Part shown: piece after piece, positions 35,230-43,862 of the stretch
Numbering within the stretch: the stretch's first letter is position 1
How the letters are laid out: each line of letters starts with the position of its first letter
NCBI GenBank assembly: GCA_021803345.1
Contig: JAJZLS010000038.1
Location: 1 to 64,000 of the forward strand
Direction of reading: 5' to 3'
Source of the DNA: Actinomycetes bacterium
GTDB lineage: Bacteria; Actinomycetota; Acidimicrobiia; Acidimicrobiales; Acidimicrobiaceae
Length of the DNA: 64,000 nucleotides
Program-made: the position numbers and the translations under genes
The notes under the pieces: model-generated
What the model was told of the DNA's origin: nothing
Databases searched by the model: none
What the model saw: the letters and a program-made list of their open reading frames with translations, nothing else

Positions 35230-35559
35230 CTAATTCTCCAGCAGGTGGCTCAGCTCACTGACTGAAATCTCTTCGGTGCTATAGGCCGCTTCATCTCCAA
35301 AACAGTGAGTACAGTTGTCAGAATGTCTCCATGACCTGAGCAGCTTCGATTCTTCGCTATTAAGCGCTACGGTAAACTCATCGCTGCCGTCATTGAAATT
35401 CAAAGCAAAGTATTCTTCCCATTTAACTACAGCAAAATCCGTAGCCGAGGCCTGTCGTCCAGTTGGCCTTGGTATGCGTTTAAATCTACGGCTCTGCTGG
35501 TCAAAACACCATGAGGTATTACAGGATTCGAAATACAGTAGCTCAGAATTTCCAGTCAT
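35230..35559 (-). CDS. Hypothetical protein (109 aa)
   Basis: Unrecognised. The start at 35559 is preferred to one 13 codons upstream because AAAGGAAG lies before it. The sequence begins MTGNSELLYFESCNTSWCFD, continues with a basic stretch (QQSRRFKRIPRPTGR), then an acidic, beta-like middle (VVKWEEYFALNFNDGSDEF) and a tail with a CTHC pair at about 89-92. Four cysteines in two pairs could bind a metal, but this is not a recognised zinc-finger spacing. It is divergent from the Rv2466c-like gene and 69 bp before the GT87 gene. Confidence 0.65.
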   Translation of the reverse strand: MTGNSELLYFESCNTSWCFDQQSRRFKRIPRPTGRQASATDFAVVKWEEYFALNFNDGSDEFTVALNSEESKLLRSWRHSDNCTHCFGDEAAYSTEEISVSELSHLLEN

Positions 35560-35655
35560 ATCTTCCTTTGGTCTCAAGCCTATTTTGTTAAACTGCACTC
35601 GCTACGACCAATCCCTACTAGAACAAAGTACAAAGTCTAATTGAAAGGCAAAGTT

Positions 35656-36267
35656 GTGCGAGTTATTTTTTTCTTCGATCCTGCATGTCCATGGTGCTGG
35701 ATGACATCAAGGTGGGTTGTCGAGGCCCAAAAATCACGTGACATTTCCATCACCTGGAAGCCATTTTCCTTAGAAATTAAAAACACTGGCGTCGATGTAC
35801 CATCCCAGTATAGACCAAGTATGCGCCTTGGGTTAAGAGCACTTAGGATAATTGAGGCCGCAAAGGCAGAGGGAATAGCTGATATGGAGTCGATCGGCAA
35901 CTTCTATAGTGCACTTGGCCAGCAGATACATAATCAAGGTCTGGGGGCACAAAGTTCGATAATTAAAGCTTTGGAATCTGCCCAATGGCCAACCGAGTTG
36001 CACTATCACGAAAATTCTGAACAGTTTGACATCGCAATAAACACCTCAATGCAGGAGGGGATCCAGATCGCCGGAACTAGCGACATCGGAATCCCCTTAA
36101 TTGTTCTGGATGGCGAAAACCCAACCGGATTTTTCGGCCCAATTGTGTCTCCTACGCCAAAGGGTGACCAAGCCGCCACGCTATGGGATTCTTTTCTGGC
36201 GATGGCGAACAGCAACAATTTCTACGAAGTCAAAAAACTCAAAAAGCGAGAAGTGGACTTCTCTTAG
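35656..36267 (+). CDS. DsbA-like mycothiol-dependent reductase (Rv2466c homologue)
   Basis: 203 residues from the GTG at 35656, which has AAAGG 7 nt upstream; an in-frame TTG at 35641 has none. Thioredoxin-like fold with CPWC at residues 11-14 (FFFDPACPWCW) and helical insertion. It tracks Mycobacterium tuberculosis Rv2466c closely as I remember it: TSRWVVEAQKSRDI, GLGAQSSIIKALE, FFGPIVSPTPKGDQAATLWDS and the C-terminal FYEVKKLK. Rv2466c reduces mixed disulfides and nitro-drugs using mycothiol. It implies mycothiol redox chemistry in this organism. It overlaps the convergent rsfS gene by 4 bp. Confidence 0.85.
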   Translation: MRVIFFFDPACPWCWMTSRWVVEAQKSRDISITWKPFSLEIKNTGVDVPSQYRPSMRLGLRALRIIEAAKAEGIADMESIGNFYSALGQQIHNQGLGAQSSIIKALESAQWPTELHYHENSEQFDIAINTSMQEGIQIAGTSDIGIPLIVLDGENPTGFFGPIVSPTPKGDQAATLWDSFLAMANSNNFYEVKKLKKREVDFS

Positions 36268-36689
36268 GCAACCTCGTCCCAGTCGACAACCAATGCATCC
36301 GACCAGAGCCTTTCGAGAGCGTAAAAGGCTCTGGCGTCTTCATTCATGACGTGAACAACAATGTCTCCGTAGTCCATCAATACCCAAGTTGCATCCTGCA
36401 GTCCCTCAATTGCCCTAGGAGTAACCCCAAACTTATCTTTTATGGCTTTTTCAATCTCTTCTACTATGGTCCTGATAAGGCGATCATTAGGGGCCGAACA
36501 TACCAGAAAATAGTCGGTCAATCCGATCATTTCGCCGATATCCAAAATCTTAGGATCTGTGGCTTTCTTGCCTGAGGCAGCTCTAGCCCCCATCACTGCC
36601 AAATCTTTGGCATAATTCTTGTCTACCCCTGAGTGAACTGAACGCTCTACTTTGGTATCTGTCAAGACAGGACTCTCCTTTGCTAACAT
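36264..36689 (-). CDS. rsfS: Ribosomal silencing factor RsfS
   Basis: 141 residues; the RsfS/Iojap domain spans about 25-138, with TDYFLVCSAPNDR, IEGLQDATWVLMDYGDIVVHVM and AFYALERLWSDA. It binds ribosomal protein L14 and blocks subunit joining under starvation. The first 24 residues are a variable extension, so the true start may be internal. It follows nadD in direction, as in many bacteria, but with a 287-bp gap that holds a doubtful small frame. Confidence 0.93.
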   Translation of the reverse strand: MLAKESPVLTDTKVERSVHSGVDKNYAKDLAVMGARAASGKKATDPKILDIGEMIGLTDYFLVCSAPNDRLIRTIVEEIEKAIKDKFGVTPRAIEGLQDATWVLMDYGDIVVHVMNEDARAFYALERLWSDALVVDWDEVA

Positions 36690-36886
36690 AAAATGAAACT
36701 GGGATTGACTGATGATTTTTCTTCGGAATCGATCTGAACCAGTGATACTAATCGCTGATTAATAAGCTGGATCGCACCGTAACTGTAAGATTGCAAAGCC
36801 ACCAATTTGGGAACGGTTGGAAAACCGGGAACAAAAACAGGGCACTCAATGAAGTCAATCAACACTTGGTCGATCGAGTCAGTCAA
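36683..36886 (-). CDS. Doubtful small ORF between nadD and rsfS (67 aa)
   Basis: A TTG-initiated 67-codon frame fills most of the gap and overlaps the rsfS start by 7 bp. The product (MTDSIDQVLIDFIECP...) has no recognised domain and no clear ribosome-binding site. In related actinobacteria this slot may hold an envelope-biogenesis gene, which is absent here. Listed only because the region is otherwise unexplained. Confidence 0.22.
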   Translation of the reverse strand: MTDSIDQVLIDFIECPVFVPGFPTVPKLVALQSYSYGAIQLINQRLVSLVQIDSEEKSSVNPSFILC

Positions 36887-36976
36887 TTCCGGTTCCAGAT
36901 CGATAATAACCTAGACATCTACCAATATCATAGATGTCAAAATATGTAATTACAAGCATGGAGTAACATCTGGCTC

Positions 36977-37564
36977 TTATTCTTCCGAACGATACATTCG
37001 ATGTTCCCTAATATATCGAATAGCTCGGTACGGTATCAGAAAATCAAGCGGCCTGCCGTCTATAGCCCTGGCTCTCAAGTCGGTGGATGAGATATCGAGA
37101 GCCGGAACTTCAACCTCCAGGTAATTCCAGATTTCTCGCAAGTTCTGGGGACGGGTGGATCCTGGACGATTCACAATGATCAAGATGACCAGTTTGGCAA
37201 TATCCTCGACCATTTCCCAGCTATCGAGTTCAGCCGCTACGTCGGCACCGATAATCAAGAATAACTCGTCATTTGGGTACAGGGACTTAATCTGAGTTAC
37301 GGTATCAATCGTGTAAGATTTACCACCCCTTTTAATTTCAAGGTCCGAAGCCTCCAGCCCACTTACGTCCTGTACCGCAGCTTCAACGAGCGCCAGCCGC
37401 TCCTTGGCCGGATAAACCTTACGCATCCCCTCCTTTTGCCAGGGAATATTTGCAACTACCATCAAAACCTTGTCCAGCTTCGCCCCATATTGGGCATTAA
37501 CAGCCGCAGCCAAATGCCCGACATGAATCGGATCGAAAGTTCCACCAAATATACCAATCCGCAA
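36977..37564 (-). CDS. nadD: Nicotinate-nucleotide adenylyltransferase
   Basis: 195 residues. The nucleotidyltransferase motif GGTFDPIHVGHLAAA (HxGH) is at the N-terminus and ISSTDLRARAIDG at the C-terminus. It joins nicotinate mononucleotide and ATP to make deamido-NAD in NAD synthesis. It is 12 bp downstream of the F420-type oxidoreductase gene and upstream of rsfS. Confidence 0.95.
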   Translation of the reverse strand: MRIGIFGGTFDPIHVGHLAAAVNAQYGAKLDKVLMVVANIPWQKEGMRKVYPAKERLALVEAAVQDVSGLEASDLEIKRGGKSYTIDTVTQIKSLYPNDELFLIIGADVAAELDSWEMVEDIAKLVILIIVNRPGSTRPQNLREIWNYLEVEVPALDISSTDLRARAIDGRPLDFLIPYRAIRYIREHRMYRSEE

Positions 37565-37576
37565 TGGCTAACCCAC

Positions 37577-38512
37577 CTATCTGCCGCTTAGCTTGCGCAC
37601 AACCGGCGCGAAATCGTCCATCTCATGCTGATGAATAACCCAGTATGAAAGTCCAAAGCGTTCTCTTCTCTCAATTAGAGTTGCGACTATCTGGTCTTCG
37701 GTCCCAACCAACACAATAGGAACTTCGAGAATCTGTTCGGCATTTAATCCGAATTGTGGACCTACCTGATTCAACCAGGAATGCCTATCTTCCACAACTG
37801 AAACTATAAACGTGAGGCATTGCAACTCGATAGACTCAAAACGATCCTGCGCTGCCTCCCGTACCCAAGCGACCCTCTCGTCAAAACGCTCCGGAGATAC
37901 TGAATTTATCAGATCCTCACCGATCTCTCCAGCAGCCAAGGAGGGATTTATACCAACTATATCTGCGTAACGAGCTGCCAGGCTAAGTATTTTTCTCCCA
38001 CCCCCGCCAATTATCAGAGTAGGCCCACCCGGAGATACTGGAGTGGGCAGGCCAACTGCTCCCTTTGTGCTGTAGTAGCTGCCGCTAAAGCTGGAAGTGC
38101 CATTTTTCAAAAGTGAAGTAATTATCTCAATTGATTCACCCAGCCGGGCAATTCTTGCTCCTGGCTTATCATATTCGATTCCGGTCTGGTCATAATCGGT
38201 TCTCTTCCAGCCAGCCCCGATCCCAACTTCAAGCCGACCTCCGCTGAGCACATCCAGGGTAGCCATCTCTCTTGCAAGCAGCACAGGATGACGGTAGTCA
38301 TTATTAAATACCAATGACCCAACCTTTAGAGTTGTGGTAGACATTGCTGCCGCGGTCATGGCAACTATTGGTGAAAGTTGGCCGTCATCTAAATGGTCAG
38401 GTACGAACAGGGTAGAGAAACCCAGTTCCTCGGCCTTATTTGCCAGCTCCGACCATTCATCTGCGCTCTTAGCACCGGCAGATGCCTGTACTGCGAATCT
38501 AAATCGGTTCAT
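37577..38512 (-). CDS. F420-type luciferase-like (LLM) oxidoreductase
   Basis: 311 residues, a TIM-barrel of the bacterial luciferase-like family. The segments TLFVPDHLDDGQLSP, LKVGSLVFNNDYRHP, LDVLSGGRLEVGIGAGW and PTLIIGGGGRKILSLAARYAD match actinobacterial F420-dependent oxidoreductases (TIGR03621-like). It probably uses reduced F420 or FMN to reduce an unknown substrate. Same direction as nadD, 12 bp apart, so likely cotranscribed. Confidence 0.85.
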   Translation of the reverse strand: MNRFRFAVQASAGAKSADEWSELANKAEELGFSTLFVPDHLDDGQLSPIVAMTAAAMSTTTLKVGSLVFNNDYRHPVLLAREMATLDVLSGGRLEVGIGAGWKRTDYDQTGIEYDKPGARIARLGESIEIITSLLKNGTSSFSGSYYSTKGAVGLPTPVSPGGPTLIIGGGGRKILSLAARYADIVGINPSLAAGEIGEDLINSVSPERFDERVAWVREAAQDRFESIELQCLTFIVSVVEDRHSWLNQVGPQFGLNAEQILEVPIVLVGTEDQIVATLIERRERFGLSYWVIHQHEMDDFAPVVRKLSGR

Positions 38513-38841
38513 TTCGATTATCCCGTCTTCTCAGAACCGTATCTACCACGACACACACCCACTCGCCGGCACCTTCCAAACTCCAAAGTCCATATATCCA
38601 CAAAACCTGCCACTGATGTCCATCGGCACCTGCTGGAGCGGTAAGAATTGGACCCGCTAGTCAACCAACAACCTTTAACATAAAACAATCCCCACTGCAG
38701 CTCGTCTACCCTACTCTTGCGTCTGAAAGGTAGCCTATATGCAGTATTTATTATGCGATCAAAAGTCAGGTAAGTTCGTAGCGGATTCACCTGGTAAATT
38801 TTAAGCATTAGAAAATAGTATTGGCAGGGATATCTTTTATT
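38513..38841. other. Divergent intergenic region before DAHP synthase
   Basis: About 330 bp between the leftward LLM gene and the rightward DAHP synthase gene, presumably holding both promoters. AT-rich stretch near 38740-38760 (gcagtatttattatgcg) is a plausible core promoter zone. No T-box, riboswitch or small gene was recognised. Confidence 0.4.
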
Positions 38842-40185
38842 TTGAACTCGACTTGGGAACTAGATAGCTGGAAAAACTTTCCAGCTGCACAACAACCTGA
38901 CTGGCCTGAACAGGCAGAGTACGATGCTGTCCTGAAAGAGATGTCAACTTATCCAGCCCTCGTCTACATAAACGAAATCAAAGAACTTCAAGCTGCTCTG
39001 AGTTTGGCAGCTCAGGGTAAAGCTTTTCTGCTTCAGGCAGGCGATTGTGCTGAGTCATTTACCGACCATTCAGCACAGACGATACGAAATAAACTCAAAG
39101 TAATATTACAAATGGCGGTGGTGCTAACCTATTCGACCGGTGTGCCAGTGATAAAAGTCGGGCGGATAGCCGGACAATATGCCAAACCCCGGTCAAGTCC
39201 GACCGAAAAATACGGCGACCTTGAGCTTCCTGCCTTTAGAGGACACATCGTCAACAGCGAACAGTTTGATCTGGCTTCCAGAACTCCCGATCCCAAGAGA
39301 ATGATTCATGCATATCACCAATCAGGTTCAACCTTAAACCTGATAAGGTCCTTGACGCAAGGGGGCTTCGCTGATCTCTCCAAAGTCCACACTTGGACCC
39401 AGGAGTTCGTCAGATCAAGTTCAGAAGGCCAGCGCTATGAAGCTGTGGCGTTTGAAATAGAGCGAGCGCTTCGATTCATGGCAGCTTGTGGAATAGATCT
39501 TTCAAAAGAGCAGGTCCTGCAGCAAGTCAAATTCTGGACAAGCCACGAGTCCCTTCTTCTTGGCTACGAATCCGCACTAACAAGGCAGGACCCGGGCAGT
39601 GGGAAATGGTACGACCTGTCTGCACATTCCATTTGGATTGGGGAACGAACCCGAAATCTGAATGGAGCGCATATCGAATTTGCGTCCGGGATTGCAAATC
39701 CGCTGGGTTGCAAAATTGGACCAACAACTACAAAAGATCAGATTTTAGAAATTTGTGAAAAGTTGAACCCAGATCGCATTCCAGGAAGGCTCACTCTTAT
39801 TAGCCGGATGGGGGCAAACAAGATAACCGAGGTGCTGCCACCACTGGTCAGCGCTGTTAAAGACGAGGGGCACCCTGTGCTTTGGGCATGTGATCCCATG
39901 CACGGCAATACGTTTAACGCCGCGGGAACTGGACTTAAAACTAGACGATTCAACGAAATCCTACTTGAGCTGCAAGGATTCTTTGAAGTCCATAAATCTC
40001 TGAATTCCTGGCCCGGAGGTGTTCATATCGAACTCACTGGGGAAGACGTCACCGAATGCCTGGGCGGGGCCGAGGAAATATTCGAACACGAATTGGATAT
40101 CAACTACAATTCGATATGTGATCCCAGACTAAATGGACGCCAGTCTCTTGACTTGGCATATCGAATTGCAGAAATGCTTATTTAG
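38842..40185 (+). CDS. aroG: Class II 3-deoxy-7-phosphoheptulonate (DAHP) synthase
   Basis: 447 residues, the plant/mycobacterial type. TTG at 38842 gives MNSTWELDSWKNFPAAQQP, the usual class II beginning, with AGGGA 12 nt before; a TTG at 38821 would add 7 residues. Active-site features: LLQAGDCAESF (metal Cys), VGRIAGQYAKPRS, GPTTTKDQI, WACDPMHGNT (His) and HIELTGEDVTECLGG (Glu), then the CDPRLNGRQSLDLAY end. It condenses PEP and erythrose 4-phosphate, the first step of aromatic amino-acid synthesis. Single gene, far from aroQ. Confidence 0.95.
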   Translation: MNSTWELDSWKNFPAAQQPDWPEQAEYDAVLKEMSTYPALVYINEIKELQAALSLAAQGKAFLLQAGDCAESFTDHSAQTIRNKLKVILQMAVVLTYSTGVPVIKVGRIAGQYAKPRSSPTEKYGDLELPAFRGHIVNSEQFDLASRTPDPKRMIHAYHQSGSTLNLIRSLTQGGFADLSKVHTWTQEFVRSSSEGQRYEAVAFEIERALRFMAACGIDLSKEQVLQQVKFWTSHESLLLGYESALTRQDPGSGKWYDLSAHSIWIGERTRNLNGAHIEFASGIANPLGCKIGPTTTKDQILEICEKLNPDRIPGRLTLISRMGANKITEVLPPLVSAVKDEGHPVLWACDPMHGNTFNAAGTGLKTRRFNEILLELQGFFEVHKSLNSWPGGVHIELTGEDVTECLGGAEEIFEHELDINYNSICDPRLNGRQSLDLAYRIAEMLI

Positions 40186-40311
40186 CACGATTTTTATTCC
40201 CTATGCCAAAATGATTCGGGGTAGAATGGCCTTTCGAGCAGAAAAAACCTAAACTCGCCAACAAAATTCCCTCCTACCAGGAAGGGAGTTGAAAATTAGG
40301 TACAGGGGTAT

Positions 40312-41805
40312 ATGAAAATTAAACTTAAGAAAGAGGGTAAAGCCCATAGCAAGGGCAAGCGACCCAAAAAAGGTATGGCCGTAAGGCTTATTTTATCACT
40401 CTCAGTGATATTAGCGCTGAGCTTATCTATAGGCACTTCGCCTTCCGTGAAAATGCCGCCACATAGCAACACCGCTACTACTTCGACGATCTCGTCAGGT
40501 GGCTATTGGATGGCGGGAGCTGACGGATCTACTTACAATTTCGCCACACTATCTCTAGGATCTGCGGCGCCGTATCACCCAAGCCAGCCTATTGTTGGGA
40601 TGGCTACTACACCAGACGGCCATGGTTACTGGCTGGTTGCATCCGATGGTGGAGTATTCGCCTTCGGCGATGCAGTATTCTATGGTTCCATGGGCGGAAA
40701 GCCATTGAATAAACCCATAGTTGGAATGGCTGCCACGCCGGATGGAAAAGGTTACTGGCTGGTTGCATCCGATGGTGGAGTATTCGCCTTCGGCGATGCA
40801 GTATTCTATGGTTCCATGGGCGGAAAGCCATTGAATAAACCCATAGTTGGAATGGCCTCAACGCCGGACGGAAAAGGCTACTGGATGGTGGCCTCCGACG
40901 GTGGAATCTTCTCATTCGGTGATGCCACTTTTTATGGTTCCATGGGCGGAAAGCCATTGAATAAACCCATAGTTGGAATGGCCTCAACCGCAGATGGACA
41001 GGGCTACTGGATGGTGGCCTCCGACGGTGGAATCTTCACCTTTGGTGATGCCACTTTTTATGGTTCCATGGGTGGCAAAACTATTCCGGCACCAATAGTT
41101 GCAATTGCAGCAAATAAGGGTACTAACCCATTTGTACCGGGAACTACCGGGTATGACATGAGTAATTACACTATTCAGGTGCCTCCACTTGGAACCCTTG
41201 CCATTGCGGAATCAGACGGTTATCCTTTCCTCGACAACCGGAACCCAACCATGTTTAAAGAAGAGGCAGCCGCCGCGGGCGCAAACTTGCAACTCTATAC
41301 GTTCCTAGGTGCCCCCTTTAGCTCTGGAACCTGGCAGATTGCACCTAGTCCATCGGCATACCTAAGTGGACCCTCTGGAACCTGCTCCCCAACGAACTAC
41401 TTATGCCAGGCGGTGAACTATGGCTCAAACGAAGCCGAACACTCATTATTGAATGCGCAATCCTTAGGTATTACATCAAATATTTGGTGGCTTGACGTTG
41501 AGACCGGAGGGCCATGGTCAACCGATCTTCAGATCAACAATGCTGTGATCCAGGGAGCCATCCAGTATTTTCACTCCCAGGGAATATTGGTGGGGATCTA
41601 TTCAACAGCATACCAGTGGGAGCAGATCACCGGAGGAATGACTCTGGGAACTGCAACAAATCCTTTGCCAATCTGGATTGCAGCCCCGGACTATCAGCAA
41701 GCAGCCTGTACTGACCCGGCTCTCTGGTTTGCCGGTGGGACACCATGGCTGGTACAAACCGGGACAAACACCACTTACAACGTGGATACAGATTACGCCT
41801 GCTAA
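40312..41805 (+). CDS. Secreted repeat protein with GH25-like C-terminal domain
   Basis: 497 residues. A basic N-terminus (residues 1-24, KKGMAVR) precedes a hydrophobic signal or anchor helix (LILSLSVILALSLSIG). Residues about 64-270 are five tandem 42-residue units, GYW.VASDGG.F.FGDA.FYGSMGGK, each predicted to form a beta-sheet blade. From about 280 a TIM-barrel-like domain follows: TGYDMSNYTIQ, IAESDGYPFLDNRNP, NIWWLDVETGGPW and GILVGIYSTAYQW, resembling GH25/DUF1906 muramidase-like domains with an acidic DVET. Probably a cell-surface protein that binds the wall or another cell. Catalytic activity is inferred from the fold only. The stop is directly followed by the stop of the convergent gene. 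Confidence 0.87.
   Translation: MKIKLKKEGKAHSKGKRPKKGMAVRLILSLSVILALSLSIGTSPSVKMPPHSNTATTSTISSGGYWMAGADGSTYNFATLSLGSAAPYHPSQPIVGMATTPDGHGYWLVASDGGVFAFGDAVFYGSMGGKPLNKPIVGMAATPDGKGYWLVASDGGVFAFGDAVFYGSMGGKPLNKPIVGMASTPDGKGYWMVASDGGIFSFGDATFYGSMGGKPLNKPIVGMASTADGQGYWMVASDGGIFTFGDATFYGSMGGKTIPAPIVAIAANKGTNPFVPGTTGYDMSNYTIQVPPLGTLAIAESDGYPFLDNRNPTMFKEEAAAAGANLQLYTFLGAPFSSGTWQIAPSPSAYLSGPSGTCSPTNYLCQAVNYGSNEAEHSLLNAQSLGITSNIWWLDVETGGPWSTDLQINNAVIQGAIQYFHSQGILVGIYSTAYQWEQITGGMTLGTATNPLPIWIAAPDYQQAACTDPALWFAGGTPWLVQTGTNTTYNVDTDYAC
40501..41127 (+). repeat. Five tandem 126-bp coding repeats (42 aa each)
   Basis: Units start at about 40501, 40624, 40750, 40876 and 41002, exactly 126 bp apart from the second on. 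Units two and three share about 109 identical consecutive bases from 40624 and 40750; units three and four share the second half, and four and five the first half. The first and last ends are diverged. Pattern suggests recent unequal recombination or gene conversion. Confidence 0.93.
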
Positions 41806-42456
41806 TCAGCTCAAAATATGAGCGGCATCGTTATAGGAGATCAGGAGCGGGGCAAAATTGCCCCGCTTGTCTCGTTTCAATCGAAGTGTGGTAATTCCAG
41901 TAGCGTTCGAACCCACCATGGTACATTTGGGAGAAACTCCGAACCAGCCCTCAAGTACCGCGTCTACAACCCCTTTGTGGGTAAATATCAACACCGTTTG
42001 TTGCGGATGGTGATCGACAATGGCGCCTAATGCTCTAATAGCCCGTACCCTCATTTGGTTCCAACTTTCACCGTTAGGAGCTAACGGCAGATCCGGCTCG
42101 GTGTAAATGTCTATCTCAGGATATTTCTTTCCAGACTCATCCCAGGTTAACCCATCGGCATCACCTGGATGGATTTCGCACAGATCACAGAGTTGGGCAT
42201 CAAGAGTCAGCCCGAGCGGAGAGAGCACTGCAGTCGCAGTCTCGACTGCCCTACGCATAACAGAACTATACCCCGCTCCATAAGGAAACTCTTGACTAAA
42301 AGGAGGAGCCTTCAGCCACCGACGGGCCAGCTTCTCGACCTGGCTAACACCTTCCACACTCAAACCGCGACAACCCAGATGGCCGCCCACCATCTGCAAC
42401 TCGGTGGACCTTGAAGCTCCATGCCGAACTAAAACCAGATTGGTCTCTAATGACAT
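41806..42456 (-). CDS. Histidine phosphatase (phosphoglycerate mutase-like) family protein
   Basis: 216 residues. LVRHGAS (nucleophilic His, about 12) and GYSSVMRRAVETATAV (arginine pocket), the Glu in CEIHPGDADGLTWDES and FTHKGVVDAVLE (second His) identify an active branch-1 histidine phosphatase. Substrate may be a phosphosugar, nucleotide or cobalamin precursor. It is downstream of the VWA gene (15-bp spacing), so likely the last gene of the MoxR/VWA transcription unit. Confidence 0.88.
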   Translation of the reverse strand: MSLETNLVLVRHGASRSTELQMVGGHLGCRGLSVEGVSQVEKLARRWLKAPPFSQEFPYGAGYSSVMRRAVETATAVLSPLGLTLDAQLCDLCEIHPGDADGLTWDESGKKYPEIDIYTEPDLPLAPNGESWNQMRVRAIRALGAIVDHHPQQTVLIFTHKGVVDAVLEGWFGVSPKCTMVGSNATGITTLRLKRDKRGNFAPLLISYNDAAHILS

Positions 42457-42471
42457 CGGCCGCCAACGCTC

Positions 42472-43854
42472 CTATGCTAGCCGTCTCACAAAAGACTGCA
42501 ATTGACGTAAATTTCTGCATTCGTTGACTGAGTCGCAATAAATGCCATACTCCCCAATAATAGAATCACCGCTATCCCAATACGAGGCCGGCTCGGGATT
42601 TAGCCAGTGGATCTGCCGCACCTTCATCCTGAGGTTAGCCAAAATTCCAGCTCTCGACGGATGATAGTTATTCCTAGCGTCACCCAATATCAGCACAGTG
42701 GAATTATGGTTGAGGGCTTGTCCCCATCTTTCGAAGAAACTCTCCAGCACTCGACCATAATCAGAGTGCCCGTCCATCCAAACCACCTTTGCCCTCGAGT
42801 TCACCTGAGTCATAGCCTCATTGATGTCATCACTCTTGTCGAATATTTCGGTAACCTCATCAATCTCGTCGATAAATACAAAACTTCGGACTTTGCTGAA
42901 TTGGCCCGATAAAGCATACAGCATCAGCAAAGTAAACCTGGCAAAAGATGCAACCGATCCCGATATGTCAGCCACCACCACCAACTCCGGCTTAGACGGA
43001 AATGCCCTGTGGTATACCAGATCGATTGGAACTCCACCGTAAGCCATAGACTTTCTGATTGTGGCCCGATAATCGAGAGATCCGGTCCCTCCGTGCCGCC
43101 GCTGTCTTTCAAGCCTTGTGGCCAACTTACGCACCAGGGGTTCCAGACTTCGCTCAATTTCGTTCAGCTCATCTGCCCCGGCGTACATGAAATCTATGTC
43201 CTGTGGAAGGGTCGCCCTAAGCGTTCGTGCCACAGCTTCAGGCCCGCGCTCGCCCACCATTCTTCGTCTGATTTCATCCTCCACCAACTGACTGATCTTA
43301 GCCAGCTCTAATTCAACCTCACGATTGATCAGCTTTCGGCCCAGCGAGTCGTCGGAAGGTAGCTGCGACACACGGCCATCAAAAATCGAAGTTTGGATTT
43401 TATCCATATTTAGCCCTTGATAGGTACGATAGGCATAGTATCGTCCCCCAACAGGCCTGCCTGGTTCAATACCGGCATACCTCGACACCGCCAGCGATAC
43501 CATCGCTTTTAGTGCTTCCACATCTCCGCTTTGAGTAGCTGAGGCGATCATCTCCCTCAACTCGTCGTCATCCACGTCAGCAAAGCTTTCGCTGATTTCC
43601 TTTTCTAAAGCAGCGCTGGTCATATTCTCCGCTGTAGATCCAGAAGAAAAATAGACATCAAACAACTGATCGAAAACTTTACGGTGCGACTGATCCTTTA
43701 TCAGCGAGCCAGCAAGATATGATTTGACCATCTCTTTCTGGGATATATCGACATATTTAAGGCTGGAGGTAGCGTCTATGGATTCCAAGATTGAGATTGG
43801 CACTCCAGATGCCCTAAGCGCTTCAATAAAGTCGATTAAGCGGTCGACAATCAA
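42472..43854 (-). CDS. VWA-domain protein (CoxE-like partner of MoxR ATPase)
   Basis: 460 residues. The N-terminal 250 residues are helical and charged. From about 285 a von Willebrand factor A domain begins with the MIDAS motif VVADISGSVASFARF (DxSxS) and continues with VWMDGHSDYGRV and LILGDARNNYHPS. Such proteins act with an adjacent MoxR-type AAA+ ATPase as a metal-dependent chaperone that helps insert cofactors or assemble a complex, as for carbon monoxide dehydrogenase or nitric oxide reductase. The MoxR gene ends 8 bp upstream. Its client is not in the window. Confidence 0.88.
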   Translation of the reverse strand: MIVDRLIDFIEALRASGVPISILESIDATSSLKYVDISQKEMVKSYLAGSLIKDQSHRKVFDQLFDVYFSSGSTAENMTSAALEKEISESFADVDDDELREMIASATQSGDVEALKAMVSLAVSRYAGIEPGRPVGGRYYAYRTYQGLNMDKIQTSIFDGRVSQLPSDDSLGRKLINREVELELAKISQLVEDEIRRRMVGERGPEAVARTLRATLPQDIDFMYAGADELNEIERSLEPLVRKLATRLERQRRHGGTGSLDYRATIRKSMAYGGVPIDLVYHRAFPSKPELVVVADISGSVASFARFTLLMLYALSGQFSKVRSFVFIDEIDEVTEIFDKSDDINEAMTQVNSRAKVVWMDGHSDYGRVLESFFERWGQALNHNSTVLILGDARNNYHPSRAGILANLRMKVRQIHWLNPEPASYWDSGDSIIGEYGIYCDSVNECRNLRQLQSFVRRLA

Positions 43855-43862
43855 CTAATACC

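Noticed and set aside
40607..40987. Long minus-strand open frame through the repeats
   Set aside because: An artefact of the repeated coding strand composition; repetitive translation with no ribosome-binding site.
40501..41127. CRISPR-like or other non-coding tandem repeat
   Set aside because: The 126-bp period keeps the reading frame and encodes 42-residue protein units; there are no unique spacers.
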